Assembly: GCA_023213395.1 (NCBI GenBank)
Contig: CM041465.1
Location: 85,009,741-85,073,740 of the forward strand
Source of the DNA: Cycas panzhihuaensis
Lineage: Eukaryota > Cycadophyta
Direction of reading: 5' to 3'
DNA: 64,000 nucleotides
The notes beneath the pieces were generated by a model. That model was not told the origin of the DNA. It made no database searches and saw only the letters and a program-made list of their open reading frames with translations. The translations under genes and the position numbers were made by a program. The stretch's first letter is position 1; the number at the start of each line of letters is the position of its first letter. Positions 35,480 to 44,928 of this stretch are shown one piece after another.

Positions 35480-38000
35480 CGCTCCTCTCGTCGCTCACAT
35501 GGTCTACCTCCATTGTTAGAAGATCCCGGTTATCGTCCTCTTCCTTCGTCGGATTCTGATTCGACTATGGAGGGATACCCTTCCGATTGGGCCTACCACG
35601 CCTCAACCATGGAAACTTATGAGTTTCCCTCTTCTATTCCGGGATCCACCCAAGAGGGTGATGATCCTATTTACTACCCAGGTGATCAACATCACCTGCT
35701 TGACACCCATCCCTCTACCCATGCGGTAGAAGGATCTTTTCCTCTTGAGATTTACCACTTAGTTGGTGATTCTTATAAGGAATGTCCCGAGGGATATACT
35801 TCGTTTAAGGTTCCATCTACCTCTTACAAGCATCTAGGTACGCCTTCCGCCAATGTAGTTGGAGCTTTTAATGAGTGTCATCGCACTGCTCATTTTCAAC
35901 CACGTCCTAGATGATTTGAAGATGCCTTCTATGGGGGAGCCTCTTCTTCATCTGCTCCTCCCCCGCTTTCTTCATCCTCATCTGCTCCTCCTGCAACAAC
36001 TAATCCCTTCGTGCCTACACATGCATCCTGCTCTTTCCCTATTATTGTTGCTAGGACGCATGTTATACCTTCTATCCCTCGCCAAGGTCCTAGTGCTTCA
36101 GGACCTTCCTACGGTATGTCCTTCCCCCAGCTGAAGGTTAGCATACCCGTGCCTAGCCAAACTAATGTGTCATCCCTGAATGTGGCACATACTTTCCGTA
36201 GTAGGCCTGCCGGTCCTACTAACCCTCCAACCATTAGTCATGTGGGATCCGCTCCCACACAACCTCAAAATCAATCTATTAGTGCTTCCTTTTACGTCCC
36301 CCCAAGGTATACTTCTCAACCTTGGGGGAAGGGTAGAGGAAACCACCTCCTAGCTTATGGGGTGGATCCACTACACCCATATGGGATTACCCCACCTATG
36401 GGTGGCCCATATGGGCAAAACCTGGTTCTACATCCGCCTTTTCCTTCGTCTAGCACAATCCCTTTTGACGTGCCTTCACAAAGGAACCTGACTCCCTTCC
36501 AAGGCACTTATCCTCAAGCCCCCTTCCGGCAAGGGGCATTTCCTCAAGGAGGGATGCGTATGCCACCCCCGTCCGCTCCTTGCTCACTGCCTACTACATC
36601 ATTCGTTGATCCTATAGTCCAAGCAAGGGCACGTCCCTTCATGGACTATAGATCAACACCTTTATCCATTGAGGCATTAAGAACTAATCTGCCACTTCAT
36701 CCTTCTGAAGTTCCTAGATTCGATGGAACTTCGTCGCAAGATCCAACTGAACATATGCGTAGTTTTTCTATGGTGTGTATAGACTACTGGGCTTATGACC
36801 ATATCCTAATGAAATTGTTTCCATGATCGTTGCAGGGCGATACCCTCAAGTAGTTTTATCATCTCCTTGTTCACTCTATCTTTTCATTCCAGCAATTGGT
36901 GGACGAGTTCATCAACTACTTTGATGTAGCCCGTCCATTCAAGAGCGGAATGAAATCTCTCTTATCGCTCAAACAAGGTCACGATGAGATGAATCATGAC
37001 TTTGTGAGGTGATTCCATGACCTACTTCACTCTACTAAGGCAACGTTACCTGAGGAGCTGAAGAGAGATCTTTTTGTTAATGCACTTCATCCCAAAGTAC
37101 ATGTGGAAGTCCTTAAAATGGGGGCGACCACATGCAACTCTGCAATCGCTAAGTGTTTAGCGTTGGAGGCTATTGAGATCCAAGCTAGACTCAAGAAGCC
37201 TCTCAAGCCCTCACAGTGACGTGAGGCACCACCTTCAACCAAAGATACTAAACCTTCACAACCTACCAGGTCTTCCTCTCATCCGAGTAAGAGGACTTTA
37301 GACCCCCTTACTTTTGCCATACGCTCATTCGAGTGTACGATGAAGGAGCTTAAACTCCAAGCCCCTTCATCCCTAATGTCCAACAAACAAGTTCAATAAA
37401 CAACTCAAGCTTCCCTCCCTAAGAATGGAAACACCCAGTCCTCTCAAACGAGAAAGACAGATCCCCTGCTTGAGAAGAGGTGGTGCTCCATTCATGGGGA
37501 GTGCTTCCATGATGACTCGCGTTGCAGGGCTCAGCATCTTAAGGATGCCCCTTGACGTGACTCTTCTCCTAGACGGGCCTCGAGGCCTAATTTAAATAAA
37601 CCAGTTCATAAGGATCTGTTCCCCAAACATAGGGAACGTGATCGCAACACCCAATCCAAGAATAACCAGAACCGAGGAAGATCGCCAAATTCCCATCCTT
37701 TCTGTGATAAAGGGAAGGGCACTCAGGATTCGTCCTCTTCCTCTCGTTCCCCTAACCGTCACACCTCATCACCTTCGCAGCCCCAGAACAAGGGGAAGAA
37801 GGTGATCCAATTGCTTGAGGCTACTCCTTCTTATGCCCTTACTCGGTCTCAAGCTGCCAAGGAAGCAGCCGATGCTTCTTCCTCTACTCCTTCTGACCCT
37901 CTTCCAGAGAACCCTCCTCCGGAAGTACCTCTCTTCCCCAAGGCCATTCCTGTGTGCCTGGGTCATTACAATTTTTAAAGGGCACTTACCCAACCTACTG
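35480..38000 (+). pseudogene. Tat-like gypsy gag
   Basis: One continuous frame opens after a stop at 35477. It has a Ser/Pro/Tyr-rich N-terminal part of about 350 residues. The capsid-like region follows from about 36655 (LPLHPSEVPRFDGTSSQDPTEHMRSF, then QLVDEFINYFDVARPFKS and LLSLKQGHDEMNHDFV). Next comes the knuckle WCSIHGECFHDDSRC at 37481-37527 (C-x2-H-x4-H-x4-C type) and a basic Ser/Arg/Asn-rich tail. No frameshift is seen; in-frame stops lie at 35912, 36824, 36851, 37010, 37217, 37397, 37553 and 37976. The first ATG is not obvious, so the start is set at the open frame. Gag would form the particle; this copy cannot make it. Confidence 0.85.
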
Positions 38001-38620
38001 CGAAGGGTAAGCCTTTCTCCTTCATGGACGAGCTCCATATCGTCGCAGCGGGAATGTCCGTGATGGATGTTTTGAGGAGTTGTCCTGAGCAGCGGACCCT
38101 CCTCTTGGAAGCTTTAGGAGCAAATGACATGCCTATTCATGCTTTGGGCATTACCCAAAGTCGTGAACCCGTTATTTCATTTGATCCTAAGGACCTTCCT
38201 CCTGCATATGAAAGGGAACGTCAGTAGAACTTCCCATTCATTATTACCATCGATACACCGGATTGTACCCTGCGAAGGATCGTTGTCAACAACGGTTCTT
38301 CTGTAAATGTCATGCCCTTGTGTGTCATGCAAGATCTTGGTATTTCTGCCTTGGAACCTATTCCATGGCGATACCAAGGTTATGACGGTAGCGGGAAGAC
38401 CCCATTGGGATCTGTTGCGATTCTACTCACCCTCGAGGACAAGACTGTCTTCGCTGATGTTGTAGTCCTCGACGTCGATGTCGACTACAACTTTTTTTTG
38501 GGTTGTCCATGGCTCGACCAAATGGGAGCCATGTTTTTCACTCTTTGGGGACAACTTAAATTCGTCCATGATGGACGAATGAGGGTTATTCCCTGCGAAT
38601 GCCCACTCACTAAATAAACT
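38001..38620 (+). pseudogene. Tat-like gypsy aspartic protease
   Basis: Same frame as gag. Blocks: SFMDELHIVAAGM, then IITIDTPDCTLRRIVVNNGSSVNVMPLCVMQDLGI, where the catalytic D-x-G-S is NNGSS (Asp to Asn, one G-to-A change). Then GSVAILLTLEDKTVFADVVVLD and YNFFLGCPWLDQMGA, the C-terminal block. In-frame stops lie at 38225 and 38615. Retropepsin would process the polyprotein; the missing Asp and the stops make it inactive. Confidence 0.85.
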
Positions 38621-39835
38621 CGTCCTGCTAATCAGGCAAGCCAAGGTCCTTCTACGCATGCCTCAACTTGTTCCATTGGTATACCCAATCCATCTAAGGA
38701 AGATCCCACATCTTCTTCCCCTAGCCTCATGCGTTTTTCTCATGTTGGTATTAGGAATTATAGGTACCTCACCTCGTTTAGTGACGATGAGTCACATGAC
38801 AAGGACGAGGATTGTCTCCACCCCGTCTCTTTCCTCTGCACTAGTAGGTCGCACCCATCTTGTTCTAGATCTCCATCTAGAACCCCCTTTTTTTAGGTTA
38901 GCCACTCCTACGTGTCACATGTCATTACTCATGTCAACTCGCCCTTCATCATTTCTTCCCCTTTATCGCCTCCCGCAGGTGATGGCTTTGAAGAACTACC
39001 TTTCACTCCTTCCGAGGAGCCTCTTTTTGACTCTCTCTTAGAGTCTCGTGAGGAAGACGGGTAACCCAATGACCATCACGGTCCTATTGCATCTGCTTCC
39101 TCTGTCACTTCATCTACTCAGAGTAAGGTCATCCATGGGGTGGATTACTTCAAGGATGATGAAGCTTTGCTTGAGCACCTAGCGGGCTTCATGCCTAACT
39201 TGCCTTCTGGCCACCACAGGCTTGGTCACCAGAAGATCCTTGCAATTGGATCCACACTTGCTAACCCAATCCCATCTCCTATTCCACCTCTTCCCGTTGA
39301 CCTTGCCCCTCTCCACTTCGAGGAAGGGACTGCCATGTGCAAGGGGGCAACCCAAGACATAGTCTTAGCTCCCAGCAAGGTCATTAAGGTTGGAATGGAA
39401 TGCTCTCCCGATGAGGTAAGGGAGTACTCCCTTTTGTTCTAGGAGTTTCAGGATGTTTTTGCATGGGATTATGCTAACATGAAGGGAATTGACCCCTCGA
39501 TTGTTACCCATAATCTCACCACCATCCCTGGTACTTGCCCCGTGCGCCAGAAGCAGCGTCCCCTTCACCCGAAGCTCTCAGCCGTTGTTAAGATAGAGGT
39601 TGAGAAGCTCTTGGACGCTGGACTTATTACTTCCATTAACTACCCCAAGTGGGTCTCCAATATTGTCCCCGTTGCTAAAAAGAATGGGGCAATCCGTATA
39701 TGTGTCGACTTCTGTGACATTAACAATGCTTGTCCTAAGGACAACTTTCTGCACCCCTTCATCGATCAAATCATTGATCGTACGGCTGGATTTGAAGTCA
39801 TGTCCTTAATGGACAGCTTCTCTGGCTATAACTAG
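38621..39835 (+). pseudogene. Tat-like gypsy pol linker and RT N-terminus (truncated)
   Basis: Still the gag frame. The acidic/Ser-rich linker contains DEALLEHLAGFMPNLPSGHHRLG (~39155). The RT starts with EFQDVFAWDYANMKGIDPSI and KLLDAGLITSINYPKWVSNIV, followed by NGAIRICVDFCDINNACPKD and LMDSFSGYN, which carries the first palm Asp. The sequence then jumps at 39833-39860 into the integrase, so the YxDD box and thumb are deleted. In-frame stops lie at 38894, 39062, 39440 and 39833. Confidence 0.85.
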
Positions 39836-40441
39836 ATCAAGATTTCTTATAAAACTTCTTCCCCTTACTATCCTCAGGCAAATGGCCAAGTAGAGTCTTT
39901 CAATAAGACTCTCGTCAATATTCTAAACAAAACCATTACTCAGTCTCAAAAAGACTGGTACCTTCAGCTGCCCTCCGCTTTGTGGGCTTACTGCACCTCT
40001 ATCCATTCTGCCACGAGAATGACCCCGTTCTCCCTGGTCTATGGTACCAAGGTGGTACTCCCACTGGAGGTGGAGATTCCTTCTTTGCGAGTCTCCCTTC
40101 GAGGTCTCATCGATGAAGAGTTAATCTGTCAGGCTTGCCTTCTGAACCTCAAGGCTTTAGATGAGAGATGCTTAGCCACTTATCAGGCTAACCTGGTGTC
40201 CAAAGCTTGCTCACAAAGGACTTACGATAAACATCTTCATTCCCGTCCTTTGTTTCCTGTGGACCATGTCCTCAAGCTTGAATATCTTCATGACCGTTTG
40301 ACCAAATTCAAACCCCGATGGGTTGGCCCTTTTGTCATTATCGAGACCCTCGGTAATGGTGCTTATAGGATCACCACCCTAGAAGGGCTTGAATTTGAGA
40401 AAGCTGTTAATGGGAAATTCCTTATGAAGTTTTACTTATGA
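39836..40441 (+). pseudogene. Tat-like gypsy integrase C-terminal half
   Basis: Same frame, open for about 200 codons with no stop before 40439. It starts inside the core at SSPYYPQANGQVESFNKTL (holding the catalytic Glu). It continues with LWAYCTSIHSATRMTPFSLVYG, LPLEVEIPSLRV and the C-terminal domain KFKPRWVGPFVIIETLGNGAYR. The HHCC finger and both catalytic Asp residues are missing because of the pol deletion. This is the least damaged coding stretch of the element. Confidence 0.85.
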
Positions 40442-41072
40442 CCTTTCTGTCACTTCGCCATGCTCTGAAATGAGCCTAAACTACCATCCTAAGTTATTCC
40501 CATTTCTCCCAGCCACGGGTGGAATGGCAACTTAGGATGGCTCCTGTCATTTCATTGTGGTTCCTCCTGCGAAACCCGTATTCCCATACCCTTTTGGGAC
40601 TTTTATTTTCCTATTTTGGCATCCCCCCAATTAGGACGACACTCTGGAGTATTGTTACTCCCCTTCCTTGCTTGGCGTTTCCTTCGCATATCCTACTATG
40701 CTCCTCCATGGACATGCGTGTCACTCCATTTATAACCCCACATGTGCCTATCACCTCTACTCATGGTGGTCGTGTGTGCTCCTGTTAGATATATAGCCAT
40801 GCATAGAAGGAAATACGTGTATCATACAATAAAGCATCTATAACATACATAACAAAACACACATGTCATCTGTCACACATGATATACATATTATCACATA
40901 TCAAAATGGGGTACCAATTGTCCCGTCTATATATATACATCAAAATCATATGTTACATCACACATATGGGAAGCTAGTGTCCTTGTAGGGGGGGTACAAT
41001 CATATGACTCTATATATGACCCCCTGGAGGCCCGTGTTTTCCCCTGCCAAAATCAAATACATGTATCCTACC
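40442..41072. other. noncoding spacer after pol
   Basis: No gene is seen. AT-rich stretch with repeated ATATAT and CACAT words (40780-41000) between integrase and the antisense ORF. Confidence 0.5.
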
Positions 41073-43010
41073 CTACTGTTGCCCCGCTCCTGGGGTACCA
41101 TCTCCTGGCCTGTGTGATTCCTCTACTGGGGACCACATCCCTCTGAGGCTCCTCATGGGCCTCCGCGAGCTCCCTACCTCACTCCCCTCATCACGTGGCC
41201 ATCTCGGGATCATCGTTGTTATGATGGTATACGTCCTGCTCCTGCTGGACCTCGATGCCACCTGGTCTACCAGCTAATCGTATCTAGCCTGGATAAGATC
41301 TCTCTCACTCTCCACTCCTCGGAGACGCTCCTCCAGCACTGCTATTCGGACTGTGCTCCCTATGTCTTCACCTGCTCCTCCCTGAGCCTCTAGAGCTCAG
41401 ACCCATCTCCGCAAAGACATCTCGCCGCCCGCCTCCTCCAACTCCCGCTACATGTGTCCCCTGAATGCCACGTGCTCTTGGGACTCTGCAACCCAGATGT
41501 CTCTCGCCCTTGCCAATGGGATGAATGCTGCCATATGTGCACCTTCCAATCTAGGCGCATCCTCTGCCTGGATGGGCAGTTACCCCTCTGCATATACCTG
41601 AGGGAACATCTTCCTCACCATAGCCTCCACCAACTGCCTGATCTCTACGGTACCTGCAAATCCAACATATTGTATGTCAGGATATATCCAACTGTATGCC
41701 AAAATAAAACCAAATCAAACTATCTATCTGGCTATCAAACGTCTAAGGAAATGGTTAGGCCTCGCCTGCCATAGCCGCTGGCTCCTCTGTTCGTGCAATA
41801 ACCTCTCCTCCTGGCTCCCCGCTAGCTGCTGGTACATTCTCCTCAGGTACCACCTCTGCCTGGGCCTCTCTCCTCACCGAGACTGGATTAGCTGTCGCCT
41901 CTCCAGATCTCCTCACGATCTGCAACCTGCAAGCCCTCGTCACTGGTCCCCTGCTCTCCTCTGCAGCCCCTGATGGGCCTGCCCCTCCCACAGGTCATGA
42001 TGGGCCGACCCCATCTCCTCCATCGTCATCATCATCATCATCACCCGGGAGCGCTCCTACCATGCCTGCCTCATCATCACTATCCCACTTCACCATCCTA
42101 TACAGATCTACCACATAATCTGTCATGGTGAGGAGGTCCAGTGATGTCGCCTCCACTGATCGTCGGACGTGAGCCTAGTCCTCTATACCCCTTAGCCTAG
42201 TCTGCCACCTATGGACCATCAAGGCCCACTCTGTAATGGGGTGTGGTCCCCCTGCTAGTGCCACTGCTCCAAAGTGATCAAAAAACCAGCACTGTAATAA
42301 CGTGTTGTATGACAGTCCTCCTCTATCGGTCATCCTGATAGCGTCAAGCTGCGCGATGAGGTTCGCCGCTATTAGGGTGGCCCAGTCCATCCTCTCACCG
42401 GCTTCACAGTGGTGCACTGCATCCATCCATCTCCCAGGGATGTCTCTATAGTTCTATTTCTGGGAAACCCAGAATAGAATGCACAATGTAATAAGTTTCC
42501 TCACCCAAGAAATCCTCGACATTACCATCGTCTAGAGAGGGACTCCTCTCCTCTCCCACCTGTTCGTCCCCGTGTAAAATGTCACGCCTCGATGTGCCGC
42601 CTCATCATAGCAAGACTCCTAGTGTCACGGCCTATCACCACCAAGATACTCCCAAAATCCGCCGGATGTCCCTCGGCATCACCGTCATATCTCCCACCTC
42701 GGGTAGGTAGAAAACGTGCCTCCTCCTGTCCTAGTGAGATACTATGTCAACCAACAACCTCTGATCTGATGTGTACTGAGGTGTCTTCAGGGCCTTGTAC
42801 AGGCCACACCTCTACAAGATCCCCTTGTCCTTCCTGGATATCATCTCTATATAACTCAGCATTACCATACCTATGTTCTCGCGATTATCCACCGCGATAA
42901 CATCCTGTCAGCACCACAAATCAGTCAAACCAAGCCTATGTCAGTCCTCTGTCTTCCTGGCTATCTCTCTGCTCTGCTTGCTTGAGATTTGGGGCGTCTT
43001 GGCTCCCCAT
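41073..43010 (-). pseudogene. antisense ORF with plant mobile domain (PMD) and coiled coil
   Basis: Read on the - strand from a candidate ATG at 43010 (MGSQDAPNLK). After a disrupted stretch: CGLYKALKTPQYTSDQRLLVDIV, then HVFYLPEVGDMTVMPRDIRRILGVSW, the W/F-x-L-x2-GEMTVT-x2-DV-x2-ILG hallmark of the plant mobile domain (PF10536 family). Then comes LIAANLIAQLDAI and YNTLLQCWFFDHFGAVALAGG (42310-42220), the LLQ-W-WE-HF block. C-terminal to it are an acidic Asp run from a TCA microsatellite (42017-42046) and a predicted coiled coil VRIAVLEERLRGVESERDLI (~41350-41290). Stops break it. PMD proteins act in plant gene and transposon silencing. Antisense extra ORFs in this position are known in Tat/Grande-type elements. 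Confidence 0.75.
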
Positions 43011-44094
43011 CTTCTTTTTCTCAGAGGTTCCGCCAGACCACGCTAAACTTCACTGCATCGCAAAGTTTAGCTCGGGTCCCATGGTGATCGGGCCTCATGC
43101 AGAAAGATCGCCAAGATGCTGATCTTTGTCGCGGTATGAAGGGGAGGGGGGGGGGGGTTCTGCCCTAAAAATAAAATAAAATTCTCTTGGGTGGACCTCC
43201 GTGGGGCCCACCGGGACCAGGGCTCCCTAATGCCCGGGTCCTCCCTCTTTCTGGGTCTAATTCAGACTCTGAGATATCTCCATCTGCCCATATGGGGCAC
43301 AAAAACTACCTAAAAATCAACAAAAAGTATTCAATTTCAAACTTTGAAATGGGATGGGTTTCGTAAGATCCATTCACTGGATTTAGTCTGGCTGTCGCCA
43401 TCGCATCCTACTGATCCCATTGGCTCTCTCCGCACTCCAATCCAACGGTCTGATCTTCCCCTGCGTGCCTCCAAAGTCGGGCGGCACTCCGCTGTGTAAG
43501 GAAATGGCTCTGGTTTTTCACGAAAGCTGGTGAAAATGAATTCATTTTCCGTTGAATTTCCTTATATAGGCGAGGGTCTCGACGGACACTCCCTCCGTTT
43601 TTGCTCTCGTGACAGCCGTTGAGACCGTCCCATTTCCTCGATCACCTTTGTCTTCTGGTCCTACCTCCCGTTACGTTCCTTTGGTACCCTTTTTGCTCTT
43701 TCTCGTAAGTGCATTTGTGGCACCTCATCATGGCACTTTTTCGCAGGGCTCTTCCATCTCATTTTATGTGCCACTCCTGTGCATGCCCAAGTTTATACTC
43801 GTTTGGCTCGTTTTGCCATCTTGGACTCATTTCCGTAGCCTTTTTCTGCTCCTGGGGTTTCCAAAGGGAGTGCTCCCCCTATCTGGGGGCATGTTGTACT
43901 TCCCAAAGTGACCTTTGGTACTCCAGGGCACCTTTTTTCTGCACACTCTCAGGTTTTGGTTAGACTGCTTGCTCTCATCCTTGGGTAGCCTCATTGCTAG
44001 GTCCTCATACCCTTCACGGCCACTTATTGCTTGCCTTTCGAGTCCCTCTTTTGCTCCATCTTTGTTTATTTACTACCAGGATTTTGTGTTCACC
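43011..44094. other. spacer between antisense ORF and second RNase H
   Basis: It contains a G-run (43141-43157), a palindromic TATA word (CCTTATATAGG at 43560-43570) that could serve either strand, and a 100-codon + frame at 43609-43911 with no recognised domain. The block near 43040-43090 (ACGCTAAACTTCACTGCATCGCAAAG) echoes the hairpin region of the solo LTR at 21085, which hints at LTR-derived promoter sequence. Confidence 0.4.
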
Positions 44095-44592
44095 CATGTC
44101 CCTCTATATTTTTACCGACGGCGGAAGCCGCGGTAACCCTGGACCTTTTGTCACTGCATGGATTCTTCGCAGCCCTCTGGACACGATTTCCTGCACTCTG
44201 GGGTCTTTCTCCTAAGGCTACTAATAATGAAGATGAGTACATAGCTGTCATTGAAGCCCTCACTGATGCTCTCTGTTTCCATCATAGACCCATCGTTTTG
44301 CTTTGCGACTCTCAAGTTGTGGTGTCCCATCTCACCCAGGTTTACCAGGTGTGATGCCCTCACTTGAAAACTCTTGCTTCGACCACCAGATCCCTCATAG
44401 CCCACTTCTCGTCTGTTGACATTCAGCATATTCCTCGGGCCCTCAATGCTGAGGCAGATAGTCTCGTTCACCTCATCCTTGAGCACTGCCTTCCTCTTCT
44501 TGCTGACCGCCCATTAGGCTTGTCTGGTCACTCTATTGCCCAAGCCCTAGATCGTCATGCGCCTTACTTTGTGATCCATTCGTACCTCTGAA
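44095..44592 (+). pseudogene. archaeal-type RNase H (aRH) of Tat-like element
   Basis: Starts SLYIFTDGGSRGNPGPFVTAW (first catalytic Asp), frame-shifts near 44212, then NNEDEYIAVIEALTDAL (Glu), IVLLCDSQVVVSHL (Asp), a stop at 44353, and IPRALNAEADSLVHLILE (Asp). All four acidic residues of the RNase HI DEDD set are present. The TDGGSRGNPGPA-type opening marks the archaeal-like RNase H that Tat-lineage elements carry beside their normal one. Here it lies 3.6 kb after integrase and only 340 bp before the 3' LTR. One frameshift and one stop make it non-functional as read. Confidence 0.8.
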
Positions 44593-44928
44593 ACTTAGCC
44601 ACTAATAAGGTTAAACTATGGTGACTATCAATTTTGTTTACTCTTCTACTTGATTATGTATATCTCTATGTATCTTTTGTGGTGGAGGCAGCTCCCTCGC
44701 CTTTCGTATTTTCCAGTCGATTTCTGGGTGGCACATAGGTAACCCCTATGTTGTCTCCACCTCTACCTTCGTATCCACATGTTCTTCCATGACACTCGCT
44801 GGCACCCTTGACTACTGTTATGATCTTGATTTATATATCTATATACATGTGCTACTGACAGTTGTGTTGCCAGCATTCACCAAAGCATCATGCTTCCAGG
44901 CGGCGAGGCTCTACTGCCAATGGGGTAG
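44593..44928 (+). other. 3' untranslated region and polypurine tract of gypsy element
   Basis: Noncoding. It ends AATGGGGTAG (44919-44928), a short purine-rich tract directly before the TG of the 3' LTR. Confidence 0.6.

Noticed and set aside
39980-40441. Functional integrase gene, since this frame is open
   Set aside because: It lacks the zinc finger and both catalytic Asp residues because of the internal deletion.
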